Translations under genes and position numbers: made by a program
The notes under the pieces: generated by a model
The model's database searches: none
Seen by the model: only the letters and a program-made list of their open reading frames with translations
Told to the model about the DNA's origin: nothing
Assembly: GCA_903832005.1 (NCBI GenBank)
Contig: CAIKZO010000123.1
Location: forward strand, 56,652-120,651
Reading direction: 5' to 3'
Source: Enhydrobacter aerosaccus
Lineage (GTDB): Bacteria > Pseudomonadota > Alphaproteobacteria > Reyranellales > Reyranellaceae
DNA length: 64,000 nt
Shown here: positions 1 through 10,524 of the stretch, piece by piece
Layout: each line of letters starts with the position of its first letter
How positions within the stretch are numbered: the stretch's first letter is position 1

Positions 1-1
1 C

Positions 2-1405
2 GGCCAGTTCGAGAATGCCGATCGCCAGATGCGTGACCTGGTGACCCGCGCCATCCAGGACCGCAGCAAGCTCATCTCGCACGCCCTGGCGCCGGTCCTC
101 GAGAAGGCGCAGCCCTCCGCCAGCGCCGGCCTCAACGAGCAGCTCGCCAAATTCACCAGCGACGGCACGGTGCTGCGGCTGATGCTGCAGCCGGTCGACG
201 GCGGCAATTTCTACTTCATGGCCTCGGCGCCCACGATCCGCGCCGACGACGTGGCGCCCGAGCTCGACGAGTTGGCGAGCCGCGGCATCCTGAAGAAGCT
301 GTCGGATGCCTGCATGGGCGACGCCTCCGACGAGCTGCGCTACCGCCAGCGCGACGGCAGCGTCGAGCTCCTGACCTCGATCATCCCGATCAAGACCGAG
401 CGCGGTTGCTGGGTGCTGACCTCGACCCACACGACGTCGGAATTCCTCAACACCTCGATCGGCCGGCCCTACTGGGAGACGCGCGCGGTGCGCGTGGCGG
501 CGGCAATCTACCTCGGGCTGGCGCTGCTTGCGGTGCTGGCGGCGTTCAGTATCTGGATCAGCCTGCGCCGCTTCCGCGACGTGGCGGGCGAGATCGCGGA
601 GGGAAGGATCGGCGACTACGCCTTCTCACAGCGCAACGTCGTGCCCGAACTGTCGAGCGTCGCGCACAGTTTCGACAAGCTGGTGCTCGACCTCAAGCGC
701 TTGTCGCACCAGATCCGCCAGTCGGCGGAGGACAACGCGCATTCCTTCAAGACGCCGCTCGCCGCCATCCAGTCGGCGCTGTCGCCGGTGCGGCGCGCGG
801 TGTCGCTCGAAGACCAGCGCTCGCGGCGCGCGCTCGAGATCATCGACTCCTCGCTCGCCCGCCTGCTCACCCTCGTCACCAACGCCCAGCGATTGGACAG
901 CAGCGCCGCCGACCTGGTCGAAGCGCCGCGCGTCCTGGTGAACTTCACCGAGATCGTGGGCGAGGCGGTGCTCAATTTCCGCGAGCTCATGGCGAGCTGC
1001 GACATCCGGTTGGTTCGCCACATCGAAGAGGCGGTGATGGTCCGCGCCGGCCGTGCGGTGCTCGAGACCGCGCTCCAGAACATTCTCGAAAATGCCATCA
1101 GCCTGTCGCCACGCGGCAGTTCGATCACGCTCACGCTCGCCCGGAACGTCCACAGCGTCGAACTCAGGATCGACGACGAAGGCCCCGGCATCGAACCCGA
1201 GATGATCGATCGCGCCTTCGAGCGCTACTTCTCCTCGCGCCCTGCTCTTCACGCCAACGACGAGACCTCGCCCGCCGGACATTCCGGGCTGGGGCTCTGG
1301 ATCGTCCGCCGGAACATCGAACTGTTGGGCGGCAAGGTGAGCGCCGCGAACCGTGCCGGCGGCGGCCTGTCGATCTCTATCGTCCTGCCGCGCAACGGCG
1401 ACTGA
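2..1405 (+). CDS. Sensor histidine kinase, 5'-truncated by the window edge
   Basis: The C-terminal part of a membrane-bound two-component sensor kinase. The frame is open to the first bases, so the true start lies outside; the first Met in view is at 29. Numbered from that Met: an extracytoplasmic sensing segment to about 150, one membrane helix at about 155-178, a HAMP-like linker, then an H-box (AHSFKTPLAAI, phospho-acceptor His about 238). The ATPase domain follows with an N-box (NILENAISLSP), a G1 box (DDEGPGIEP) and a G2 box (GHSGLGLWIVRR). It autophosphorylates and passes the phosphate to a response regulator, presumably encoded just upstream. The H-box has F-K where many kinases have E/D-L-R/K. 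The hut genes begin 58 bp downstream with no obvious functional link. The kinase assignment is firm; the stimulus is unknown. Confidence 0.88.
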   Translation, partial: GQFENADRQMRDLVTRAIQDRSKLISHALAPVLEKAQPSASAGLNEQLAKFTSDGTVLRLMLQPVDGGNFYFMASAPTIRADDVAPELDELASRGILKKLSDACMGDASDELRYRQRDGSVELLTSIIPIKTERGCWVLTSTHTTSEFLNTSIGRPYWETRAVRVAAAIYLGLALLAVLAAFSIWISLRRFRDVAGEIAEGRIGDYAFSQRNVVPELSSVAHSFDKLVLDLKRLSHQIRQSAEDNAHSFKTPLAAIQSALSPVRRAVSLEDQRSRRALEIIDSSLARLLTLVTNAQRLDSSAADLVEAPRVLVNFTEIVGEAVLNFRELMASCDIRLVRHIEEAVMVRAGRAVLETALQNILENAISLSPRGSSITLTLARNVHSVELRIDDEGPGIEPEMIDRAFERYFSSRPALHANDETSPAGHSGLGLWIVRRNIELLGGKVSAANRAGGGLSISIVLPRNGD

Positions 1406-1463
1406 CGCCAGCGACTGACCATCGAGTGACCTTTCGCTGGCGCCGGGATAAGGTCCGGCCAGC

Positions 1464-2668
1464 ATGAGAGCAGACCATCTTTGGCACCATTGTCGCCTCG
1501 CGACCCTGGCGCCCCACCGGCCCGGACTGGGCCTCGTCGAGGACGCCATCGTCGCCGAAAGCGGCGGCAAGATCGTCTATGCCGGCCCCGCCGCGGACGC
1601 GCCCGCCGGGCTCGACGCCAAGGAGCGGATCGATTGCGCCGGCCGCTGGATCACGCCCGGCCTCGTCGATTGCCATACGCATCTCGTCTACGGCGGCGAT
1701 CGCGCCGAGGAATTCGAACTGAGGCTCGCCGGCGCCAGCTACGAGGAGCTGTCGCGCCGCGGCGGCGGCATTGCCTCCACGGTGAAGGCGACACGCACCG
1801 CCACCGAGGACCAGTTGGTGGCCAGCGCGCTACCGCGCCTCGACGCGCTGATCGCCGAGGGCGTCACCGCGATCGAGATCAAGTCGGGCTACGGCCTCGA
1901 CCTCGCGACCGAGAGCCGCCAGTTGCGCGCCGCGCGCCGCCTCGCCCGCGAGCGCAGGATCGACGTGCACACCAGCTTCCTCGGCGCCCACGCCATGCCG
2001 CCGGAAGCCAAGGGCGACACCTCGGCCTACATCGACACGGTCTGCGCCATGATGCCCGCGATCGCGGCCGAAGGCTTGGCCGACTCGGTCGACGCCTTCT
2101 GCGACAACATCGGCTTCACGCATGAAGAGACGACGCGCGTTTTCGAGGCGGCGAAGAAACTGAAACTGCCGATACGGCTGCACGCCGACCAGCTCGCCAA
2201 CCTGCACGGCGCGGCATTGGCGGCCAAGTACGGCGCGCTCTCCGCCGACCATCTCGAACGCACCGACGAAGCGGGCATCGTCGCCATGAAGGCCGCCGGC
2301 ACCGTGGCCGTCATCCTGCCCGGCGCCTATTACTTCATCCGCGAGACGCAGCTGCCGCCGATCGACGCGATGCGTCACCACGGCGTGCCGATCGCGATCT
2401 CGACCGACTGCAACCCGGGCTCCTCGCCGCTCACCTCGCTGCTGCTCACCATGAACATGGGCGCGACGTTGTTCCGCCTCACCGTCGACGAATGCATTGC
2501 CGGCACCACCCGCGAGGCCGCCAAGGCGCTTGGCCTGTGGAACCGCAAGGGCAGCCTCGAAGCGGGCAAGGACTGCGACCTCGCGATCTGGAACATCGAG
2601 CGGCCGGCCGAACTGGTCTACCGCATCGGCTTCAATCCTCTTCACCAAAGAGTCTTTCAGGGTAACGC

Positions 2669-2672
<4 letters not shown>
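1464..2672 (+). CDS. hutI: Imidazolonepropionase (HutI)
   Basis: Hydrolyses 4-imidazolone-5-propanoate to N-formimino-L-glutamate, the third step of histidine degradation, in the cytoplasm. At 402 aa it has the usual family length. The amidohydrolase metal motif GLVDCHTHLVYGG has its HTH at residues 71-73. IEIKSGYGLD, the FLGAHAMPPE stretch, LHADQL and the late metal Asp in STDCNPGSSP are all present. A weak AAGG lies upstream of the ATG. The stop overlaps the hutU start in ATGA, so the two genes are translationally coupled. No hutC repressor or hutF/hutG is seen nearby. Confidence 0.95.
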
Positions 2673-4329
<1,657 letters not shown>

Positions 4330-4333
<4 letters not shown>

Positions 4334-5199
4334 GCGGCAGGCTTCTCCGTCGTTCGGCGCTCGATCTCGATGAGCTTGTCCATGTCGACCGACGCCTGCT
4401 GCTCTTTCTGCAAGCGGGTCCAATCCTCTTGCGGGCGGGACCGGATCGCGAAGCCGTCGGCCAGCTCGGCATAGACCTTCTTCATCGCCTCGTAGGCCGC
4501 AAGCGCGGGCGTCGACGGATCGATCAGCAGCCGGAAGCCGTAGCCGTGCAGCTCGTCGAGGCTCATGCTGATCGATGTGATGCCGCCCGGCTTCAGGATC
4601 GTGACCAGCGGCTGCGGCAGCCGCTCGCCGATGAAGCGCACGGCCTCGGGCGTGTAGGGCAACAGCAACAACGAGTCCGCACCCGCCTTGTGATAGGCCT
4701 CGCAGCGGCGCACGGCATCCTCGATGCCGACCGATCGCGTGGCGATGGTGCGCGCGATGATGTGCAGGTCGGGATTTCGCCTGGCCCGCACGGCCTCCTT
4801 GATCTTGTCGACCATCACTTCCATCGGGACCATGTGGTCGATGCCGATGTGATGATGCGCGCGCTTCGGCAGGATCTGGTCCTCGATCTCGATCGCGGCA
4901 AAACCTGCAGCCTCAGCCATGCCCATGGTGCGATGCATGTGCATCGCGTCGCCCCATCCGGCAGCCGCATCGAAGATCAGCGGCAGCTCGCACACCGTAC
5001 GGACTTCGAGCGCTGCCTGCGCCATCTCGGTCAACGTCAGGTTCGCCTCGAGATAGACGCGCTGGTAGCCGATCGCTCCACCGCCGAGATAGAGCGCCTT
5101 GAAGCCCGCTTTCTCCGCCATCTTCGCCATCATCGGATCGAGCACCAGCGGCGCGCAGACCGGCGTCGGACCCTGCATCATCTTGGTGAGGCTGTTCAT
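4330..5199 (-). CDS. Isocitrate lyase/PEP mutase superfamily protein lacking the lyase Cys
   Basis: A 289-aa protein of the (beta/alpha)8 isocitrate lyase/PEP mutase superfamily. The ATG at 5199 is chosen because it follows AGAGGAAA; a longer open frame upstream runs through the divergent gene. The loop that in C-C lyases reads KKCGH is KRAHH here (residues 112-116), so the catalytic Cys is absent. The metal-site DADTGYGN is degenerate, FDAAAGWGD (about 77-85). It may therefore be an oxaloacetate decarboxylase-like or other non-lyase member; the reaction cannot be named. It is divergent from a Bug-type binding protein with a 75-bp shared spacer. It differs clearly from the two KKCGH paralogues at 45119 and 48046. 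Confidence 0.8.
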
Positions 5200-5210
5200 G
5201 GCGTTTCCTC

Positions 5211-5260
5211 TTGCGTGTCGTTCGGTGCAGTCTGCATACAAGAAAACAAGACACGCGTGT
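5211..5260. promoter_or_regulatory. Divergent promoter spacer with inverted repeats
   Basis: The 75 bp between two divergent starts holds GCGTGTC (5213-5219) and its inverse GACACGC (5250-5256). The latter runs into a perfect 10-bp palindrome, ACACGCGTGT (5251-5260). This is a plausible operator controlling both genes. The binding factor is unknown and no convincing -35/-10 pair was found. Confidence 0.25.
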
Positions 5261-5274
5261 ACGGGAGGAAGTCG

Positions 5275-6243
5275 ATGAAACGACGCACGATGATGACGGC
5301 CCTTGCAGGTGCGAGTCTGTTCTCTTCCTCCGTTCGCGCAGCGGACTATCCGACCAAGCCGATCCGCTTCGTCGTGCCCTTCACGCCGGGCGGCTCGACC
5401 GACACGTCGGCGCGCATCATCGCCGAGCGGCTGAGCCATATCTTCAATCAACAGGTCATCGTCGATAACAAGGCGGGCGGGCGCACCATCATCGGCACCG
5501 AAGCCGTCGCCAAGTCCGCACCCGACGGCCACACGGTGCTCTATGCACCCGCGACCTTCTCGACCAACCTCGCCTTCGAGGACAAGCTGCCCTACGACAC
5601 CGAGAAGGACTTCGCCGCCGTCGTCCACACCGTCGACATGCCGATGCTGCTGACCTGCAGCATGGATGCGCCGTTCAAGACGATGGCCGAGCTGCTCGCC
5701 TACGCCAAGACGGTGACCAAGCCGATCGCCTACGCCTCCGTCGGCACGGGCAGCTCCGTGCATCTGTGGGGCGAGCAGATTCGGCTGCGCACCGGCATGC
5801 CGCTCGAGCACGTCGCCTACAAGGGAAGCTCCGACGCCATTCGCGACGTGATGGGCGGAAGTGTGCCGCTGTTTGCCGACGTCGTCGTGCCGGGCGCTTC
5901 CGCCGTCAGCGCGGGCAACCTGCGCGGCCTCGCCATCGGCACCACCGAGCGCTTCCACCTCCTGCCCAACGTGCCGACGATGGCCGAAGCAGGCCTGCCC
6001 GGGCTGGAGGCCATGACGCCGTTCGGTCTCGTCGTGCCGCGCGCCACGCCGGTGGCGGCGATCGCCAGGCTGAACGCCGCGGTCAACGAAGTCTTCAAGG
6101 ATGAGGCCCTGCGCCAGAAGCTGCTCGATCTCGGGTTCCTGCCGATCGGCGGCACGCCCGCCGCCTATCAGACCTTCCTCGACGCCGAGGTCGTGCGCTG
6201 GCGCAAGGTCATCAAAGACGGCAACATCCCGAGCCCGGCCTAG
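5275..6243 (+). CDS. Bug/TctC-type tripartite tricarboxylate solute-binding protein
   Basis: A periplasmic binding protein of the Bug (TctC) family, 322 aa. It starts with a signal peptide (MKRRTMMTALAGASLFSSSVRA), and the mature part opens with the family hallmark DYPTKPIRFVVPFTPGGSTD. GGRTIIGTEAVAKSAPDGHT and LPNVPTMAEAGLPG are also diagnostic. GGGAGGAA five bases upstream supports the ATG at 5275. No TctA/TctB membrane partners are in the window, so it is one of the orphan Bug proteins common in alpha- and betaproteobacteria. The ligand is probably a carboxylate. Its last codon shares CTAG with the stop of the convergent ornithine cyclodeaminase homologue. Confidence 0.9.
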   Translation: MKRRTMMTALAGASLFSSSVRAADYPTKPIRFVVPFTPGGSTDTSARIIAERLSHIFNQQVIVDNKAGGRTIIGTEAVAKSAPDGHTVLYAPATFSTNLAFEDKLPYDTEKDFAAVVHTVDMPMLLTCSMDAPFKTMAELLAYAKTVTKPIAYASVGTGSSVHLWGEQIRLRTGMPLEHVAYKGSSDAIRDVMGGSVPLFADVVVPGASAVSAGNLRGLAIGTTERFHLLPNVPTMAEAGLPGLEAMTPFGLVVPRATPVAAIARLNAAVNEVFKDEALRQKLLDLGFLPIGGTPAAYQTFLDAEVVRWRKVIKDGNIPSPA

Positions 6244-7241
6244 AAGAAGCGCAACCTCTGGCCGAGGCCGAGACGCTCGGCCTTGGCGAGCATCGCGTGG
6301 CCGAGCGCGATGTCGGACAGCGACAGGCCGCGGTGCCAGAACAGGATCGTCTCGTTGTCGTTCTCGCGGCCTTTCTTCAGGCCAGCCACGATCTGGCCCA
6401 TCTCGGCATGGAGCGTCCGCTCCGAGAGTTTGCCCGCGTTCACATGCGCTCGGAGGCTGCCGAACGGGCCGCCCTTGCACTGACCCCAGTCGTCGACGAC
6501 GAGCTTCTGCATGATGTCGGTCAAGGACAGCTCGATGGCACTCATCGTGCCGTAGGGCACGACGAACGCCGAAGGCTTGATCCACTCCGTCTTGAGCATC
6601 GGCGTGGGCTCGTTGAGGCGCGAGGCCTCGACCACGATGTCGGCGCCCTCGACACAGGAACGCCAATCCTCGGTGACGATGATCTTCTTGCCGAGATCCT
6701 TCTCGAGCCTGGCGGCGAAGGCGTTGCGGCTCTCGGGTCGACGCGAGTGGACACGAATCTCGTCAAAGTCGAAGAGGTGGTTCAGGAGCCGCACGTTCCA
6801 GTAGGACGAGCCGCGTGCACCGATGTGTCCCAGGATCTTCGAATTCTTGCGCGCGAGATACTTTGCCCCGACGGCGGTCATGGCGCCCGTTCGCATGTCG
6901 GTGATGCCGCCCGCCTCGACAAACGCCTTGGGCATGCCGTTGTGCGGATTGAACAGCACCAGCACGCCGAACTCCGACGGGTAGCCGAGTTTGTAATTGT
7001 CGACGAAGTCGCCCACGACCTTGACGCCCGCCGAGTCGATCGGGCCACCGATCGCGCCGCGCAACACGTTGAAGTGGCCGTTCGCCACGCCGGGCTGGAT
7101 ATGCATGCGCGGCTCGATCACCGTCTCGCCCCGGCCCTGGGCGGCCAGGCTGGTCTCGATCGCCCCCAGGATCTCGTCGTCGGTGATTTGGAGGGCCTCG
7201 ATGTCGAGGCGGTTCAGATAGGAGATGTAGATCGCGGTCAT
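6240..7241 (-). CDS. Ornithine cyclodeaminase/mu-crystallin family protein
   Basis: A 333-aa protein of the ornithine cyclodeaminase/mu-crystallin family, NAD(P)-dependent enzymes acting on ornithine, alanine, ketimines or related amino acids. Typical stretches include the N-terminal YLNRLDIEAL, GVKVVGDFVDNYKLGYPS, the dinucleotide region at about 130-150, and VVEASRLNEPTPMLKTEWIKPSAFVVPYG. The usual GxGxxG of the Rossmann fold reads HIGARGSSYWN, so cofactor binding may differ from the classical enzymes. The substrate cannot be assigned. The start lies 18 bp from that of the divergent livF gene. Confidence 0.82.
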   Translation of the reverse strand: MTAIYISYLNRLDIEALQITDDEILGAIETSLAAQGRGETVIEPRMHIQPGVANGHFNVLRGAIGGPIDSAGVKVVGDFVDNYKLGYPSEFGVLVLFNPHNGMPKAFVEAGGITDMRTGAMTAVGAKYLARKNSKILGHIGARGSSYWNVRLLNHLFDFDEIRVHSRRPESRNAFAARLEKDLGKKIIVTEDWRSCVEGADIVVEASRLNEPTPMLKTEWIKPSAFVVPYGTMSAIELSLTDIMQKLVVDDWGQCKGGPFGSLRAHVNAGKLSERTLHAEMGQIVAGLKKGRENDNETILFWHRGLSLSDIALGHAMLAKAERLGLGQRLRFF

Positions 7242-7259
7242 GTGTCCTTATACTGCGGT

Positions 7260-7976
7260 ATGGCGTTGCTCGAACTCACAAACTTCTCCTGCGGCTACGG
7301 GGAAATGATCGCGGTGCGCGACCTCTCCTTCACCGTCGAGCCCGGGCAGATCCTGGCCCTGCTGGGTCCCAACGGCGCCGGCAAGACCTCGACGATCCTG
7401 GCCATCATGGGCCATGTGCAGATCAAGTCGGGCCGCCTGTCGGTCGCCAGCCGGGACATCACGCAGACGCCGGCCCTGAAGCGGGTCGAGATGGGCGTCG
7501 CCCTCGTGCCGGAAGGCCGGCGCCTGTTCTCCGACCTCACGGTGGCCGAGAACCTTACCGTCGGCGGCTATAGCCACTCCCGCGCCGACGAGAAACATCA
7601 GCTTGCCAAGGTCTTCGACCTGTTCCCGCGCCTCGCCGAGCGTCGCAGCCAGCTCGCGGCCTCGTTGTCCGGCGGCGAACAGCAGATGCTGGCGATCGGC
7701 CGCGCGCTGATGTCCCAGCCGAAGCTGCTCCTCGTCGACGAACTCTCGCTCGGCCTGATGCCCAAGATGGTCGACCTCTGCATCGCCGCGCTGCAGAAGC
7801 TGAACACGGAAGAGAACCTCGCCATCGTATTGGTCGAGCAGAACACCGCGCGTGCCCTCGACGTCGCCCACCAGGTCTGCGTGCTGGCGTCCGGCCGCAG
7901 CGTCTTCACCGGCTCGGCCGAGACGGCGCGGCGCGATGTCGACCTGCTGCATTCCTACACGGGCGTCGCGGCCTGA
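7260..7976 (+). CDS. livF: Branched-chain amino acid-type ABC transporter ATPase (LivF-like)
   Basis: A cytoplasmic ATPase of the hydrophobic amino acid (HAAT) ABC class, 238 aa, starting MALLELTNFSCGYGEM. Walker A is GPNGAGKTST, the ABC signature is LSGGEQQMLAIGRALM, and Walker B is LLLVDELSLGL. LSLGLMPKMVD and a short final region are typical of LivF. The start at 7260 is chosen because earlier frame extension is antisense to the divergent gene. No permease is adjacent on this strand. The livG-M-H-K set 2.5 kb away on the opposite strand lacks livF, so this may be its missing subunit. Its stop is two bases from the next start. Confidence 0.9.
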   Translation: MALLELTNFSCGYGEMIAVRDLSFTVEPGQILALLGPNGAGKTSTILAIMGHVQIKSGRLSVASRDITQTPALKRVEMGVALVPEGRRLFSDLTVAENLTVGGYSHSRADEKHQLAKVFDLFPRLAERRSQLAASLSGGEQQMLAIGRALMSQPKLLLVDELSLGLMPKMVDLCIAALQKLNTEENLAIVLVEQNTARALDVAHQVCVLASGRSVFTGSAETARRDVDLLHSYTGVAA

Positions 7977-7977
7977 G

Positions 7978-8958
7978 ATGAGGCGGCGCCCCTTCATCGG
8001 TCTGGCGGGTGCGAGCCTTGTGGCTGTGCCCGGCGTGGCACTTGCCCAGAAGACGGCCAACGCCACGATCGGCCTGCTGACGACGGCAACGCCCGACGCA
8101 AGCACTCTGGCAGCGATCAAGAAGGGGCTGGGCGAACACGGCTACGTCGAAGGCCGCAACGTCACTTTCGTGGCGCGCGCAGCGGACGGCAAATACGACC
8201 GGCTGCCGGCGCTGGCGGCCGAATTGGTCGTCGCGAAGGTGTCCATCATCCTGGGCATCGGCGGTCCCTTTCCGGCGCGCGCGGCGAAGGCCATCACCAC
8301 GACACTCCCGATCGTCTTCGCCTACGGCGGCGATCCGGTCGTCGACGGACTCGTTGCCAGCTTCAACCGGCCCGGGGCAAACGTCACCGGCGCCACCTTC
8401 ATCGGCACGACCCTGTCGAGCAAGCGGATCCAGATCCTGCGTGATCTGCTGCCGCGCGTGGCCGACGTGGCGTTTCTCGTGAATCCGAAATCCAGCCTCA
8501 CGCCGCCGCAGGTCAAGGATGCCGAAGCCGCCGCCCAGTCGCTGGGCGTGCGCCTGCACATTCTCAATGCCACCACGCCCGAAGAAATCGACGCCGCGTT
8601 CGAGGCGATGGTGCGCGCCAAGGTCGACGCGCACATGCTCAGCACCGATCCAAGCTTCGGACTCGTGCACACCAAGCAGATCGTGGCACTTGCCGCGCGC
8701 ACGAAAATTCCGACGATCTATCCGACCCGCATCGAAGCCGACGACGGCGGCCTGATCAGCTACGGCGCCAACTTCTACGACACCATCCGCCAGGCCGCCG
8801 GCTATGCCGGCCGCATCCTCGACGGCGAGAAGCCCGCCGACCTGCCGGTCCTGCAGCCGACGGTGTTCGAACTGGTGGTCAATGCGAAGACCTCAAAAGC
8901 GCTCGGCCTCACCGTTCCGGCCTCGGTGCTGGCGGTGGCCGACAGCGTGATCGAATAG
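7978..8958 (+). CDS. ABC transporter substrate-binding protein (ABC_sub_bind family)
   Basis: A 326-aa periplasmic protein with a signal peptide (MRRRPFIGLAGASLVAVPGVALAQ). It has the ABC_sub_bind (DUF534-like) pattern: IGLLTTATPDASTLAAIKKGL, a GYVEGRNVTFVARAADGKYDRLPALAAELV block, PIVFAYGGDPVVDGLV, FNRPGANVTGAT and a terminal TKTSKALGLTVP-type ending. Such proteins bind a range of small ligands, often with no assigned substrate. It begins one base after the livF stop, so the two are co-transcribed. The companion permease of this family is not present. Confidence 0.87.
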   Translation: MRRRPFIGLAGASLVAVPGVALAQKTANATIGLLTTATPDASTLAAIKKGLGEHGYVEGRNVTFVARAADGKYDRLPALAAELVVAKVSIILGIGGPFPARAAKAITTTLPIVFAYGGDPVVDGLVASFNRPGANVTGATFIGTTLSSKRIQILRDLLPRVADVAFLVNPKSSLTPPQVKDAEAAAQSLGVRLHILNATTPEEIDAAFEAMVRAKVDAHMLSTDPSFGLVHTKQIVALAARTKIPTIYPTRIEADDGGLISYGANFYDTIRQAAGYAGRILDGEKPADLPVLQPTVFELVVNAKTSKALGLTVPASVLAVADSVIE

Positions 8959-8970
8959 GTGGTTACGGGA

Positions 8971-9015
8971 AGTAACGCTTTTAAAAAGCGGAATCTAAAC
9001 GTTACTAAAAGTGAC
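8971..9015. promoter_or_regulatory. Nested inverted repeats in AT-rich spacer
   Basis: Just after the 8958 stop there is a compact set of dyads: a perfect palindrome CGCTTTT-A-AAAAGCG (8976-8990), AGTAACG (8971-8977) facing CGTTACT (9000-9006), and GTTACT-AAA-AGTGAC (9001-9015, one mismatch). The first could form a rho-independent-like hairpin, but no U-tract follows. It could equally be an operator remnant. No start codon of a recognised gene follows on either strand within 150 bp. Confidence 0.35.
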
Positions 9016-9135
9016 CTTTAAAATAGCGATACTATAGCGGCACTCTGCCAAGCTCGATCTGCCCCGCCGTGCAGCGTCTCCCGTGGCCCCCGCGCTTCTG
9101 GTCTCCGTCACGGGTCCGGGTCCCCGTGGATAATA

Positions 9136-9152
9136 ATTGCGTAATACGCAAT
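9136..9152. promoter_or_regulatory. Perfect 17-bp palindrome between convergent genes
   Basis: ATTGCGT-AAT-ACGCAAT is a perfect 7-3-7 dyad 17 bp beyond the 3' end of the AHSA1 gene, in AT-rich sequence. It has the look of an autoregulatory operator (for example of HigA/RelB-type DNA-binding proteins) rather than a terminator, because the stem is weak and the T-tract poor. No such regulator gene lies beside it. Confidence 0.4.
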
Positions 9153-9168
9153 ATTTGTCAACCCTTGG

Positions 9169-9633
9169 CTAACCTTCGCCTGCGATCTCGCCGATCGTCG
9201 GGACGACCTTCTGCCAGCCGTCACTCATGCCCTTGAACGCGGTCTCGTTCGTCGGCAGCACGAAGCCGGAATGAACGAGGCTGAGGCGTGTACCCCCATC
9301 GACTTTCGTGAGCGTGAAGGTGACGACCGTATTCAGCGGCGCGCCGTAACCGGTGTTGGACTCGTGGCCGCCCTTCCAGGAATAGACGAGTCGCTCTTTG
9401 GGCTTCACGTCCAGCACTTCGCAGTGAATGACGCCGTCCCAGGCCCCGGCTGCCGTCGTCTGGTAGGTGAAGCGATTGCCTTTCACCGGCACGAAACCCT
9501 TACTCGGCATGCGCAACCAACGGCCCATCAGTTCGGCGGTCGTCAGCGCCTTCCAGACTTTCTCCGGCGCGTGTGCGAACACGCGTTCGACGACGATCTC
9601 CCGGGCATCGGCTTTCAAGGCGGCGGCGGTCAT
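9169..9633 (-). CDS. AHSA1/SRPBCC domain protein
   Basis: A 154-aa START/SRPBCC-fold protein of the AHSA1 (Aha1 C-terminal) family, a small helix-grip ligand-binding fold. It starts IVVERVFAHAPEKVWKALTTAELMGRWL, the typical first helix and strand, and has VLDVKPKERLVYSWKGG and TVVTFTLTKVDGGTRLSLVHSGF in the second half. In bacteria these proteins are very often encoded directly after an ArsR-type regulator, as here, where the genes overlap by 4 bp (9630-9633). The ligand and target are unknown; a lipid or hydrophobic molecule is usual for the fold. Confidence 0.9.
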   Translation of the reverse strand: MTAAALKADAREIVVERVFAHAPEKVWKALTTAELMGRWLRMPSKGFVPVKGNRFTYQTTAAGAWDGVIHCEVLDVKPKERLVYSWKGGHESNTGYGAPLNTVVTFTLTKVDGGTRLSLVHSGFVLPTNETAFKGMSDGWQKVVPTIGEIAGEG

Positions 9634-9959
9634 CGATCGATCTCCTTCAGAAGAGTTTCAAGGTCGGCAAAGCGCTCGCGCCAGAAGACGGCGTAGTGGC
9701 TCATCCAGTCGAAGAGCGGCACTAGCCCCTTGGGCTCGGCGCTGTAGAAGACGTTGCGGCCCTGTGCGCGATCGACGATCAACCCAGCCTCTTTCAGCGA
9801 GCGCAGATGCTGCGACACCGCCGACTGCGTGACGCCACTGCCGCGCGTCAGTTCGGCGACGGAGATTTCGTCCGACTTCACGATGCGCTCGAACACCGCC
9901 CGCCGCGTGGGATCTGCAAGGGTGCGCATGACGGTGTCGATCGGGGCCGCTTGGATCAT
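9630..9959 (-). CDS. ArsR/SmtB-family transcriptional regulator
   Basis: A 109-aa winged-helix repressor. The start MIQAAPIDTVMRTLADPTRRAVFERIV is the classic ArsR N-terminus (LADPTRR), followed by the recognition helix region VAELTRGSGVTQSAVSQHLRSL, LKEAGLIVDRAQGRNVFYSAEP and a C-terminal helix. There is no Cys in the metal-binding alpha3 or alpha5 positions, so it is probably of the non-metal type that pairs with AHSA1 proteins. It is followed by that partner with a 4-bp overlap. A 14-bp palindrome starts 19 bp upstream and is likely its own operator. Confidence 0.92.
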   Translation of the reverse strand: MIQAAPIDTVMRTLADPTRRAVFERIVKSDEISVAELTRGSGVTQSAVSQHLRSLKEAGLIVDRAQGRNVFYSAEPKGLVPLFDWMSHYAVFWRERFADLETLLKEIDR

Positions 9960-9977
9960 GACAATACATTAGCTATC

Positions 9978-9991
9978 ACTAATGCATTAGT
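9978..9991. promoter_or_regulatory. Probable ArsR operator palindrome
   Basis: ACTAATGCATTAGT is a perfect 14-bp palindrome in a very AT-rich leader 19 bp upstream of the ArsR gene. The flanks repeat the half-site (TTAGCTATCACTAAT and TTAGTTAATACTAAT), giving several overlapping ATTAGT/ACTAAT elements. Autorepression by the adjacent regulator is inferred from the family. Confidence 0.45.
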
Positions 9992-10060
9992 TAATACTAA
10001 TTAATTGGAGAATCCTGAGTGCCGCCGGCGATCACCGACGTAGAAATCCGGCAGCGTGCT

Positions 10061-10432
10061 CTAGACGTGCTGTGTCAGCAGCCATCCGCGTGCCTCTTCC
10101 ATATCGGTGAAGAATCCCAAAGGTCGCGGGCTGAGGGAAAGTCGCTGAAACAGCTCCCTCTGCGGCGCGCCACTGAGGGGGCCAACGACCAGCGCAAGCG
10201 GCCCGAAAGGCCCCAGGGAATTGTAGCCGCTGAAGGCGCCGACATAGTTGTTCAAGTCGCTCTCGCCAAACTCGCTCGCCGCGGTCCGGGCATCGAACAG
10301 CTTGCGATAGGAAAGCACTCCGTCCTCCCGGTTGGCCTCCAGAAACGTGGCCACGTCACGGTAACGGACCGTCCCTTCCGCGCGGGCGGAGATCATTTTC
10401 TCTTCGTGCGAAATCGTCCAGGTCAGGGGCAT
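10061..10432 (-). CDS. SpoIIAA/STAS-like small protein of unknown function
   Basis: A 123-aa soluble protein starting MPLTWTISHEEKMISARAEGTVRYRDVATFLEA. The beta-alpha pattern, the KLFDARTA strand followed by an acidic helix, and the ending GFFTDMEEARGWLL resemble SpoIIAA-like proteins common in alphaproteobacteria. No catalytic motif is seen. It lies alone between the ArsR operon and livG, on the same strand as both. Function cannot be assigned. Confidence 0.6.
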   Translation of the reverse strand: MPLTWTISHEEKMISARAEGTVRYRDVATFLEANREDGVLSYRKLFDARTAASEFGESDLNNYVGAFSGYNSLGPFGPLALVVGPLSGAPQRELFQRLSLSPRPLGFFTDMEEARGWLLTQHV

Positions 10433-10524
10433 TGGTACCTTGAGCGCTCAGAAGTCACGTTACCATCCAGTGGCCTTGCCTGCATTGGCCACACTGCTCC
10501 CGCAATTCCTGCGCGGACGCGAGG

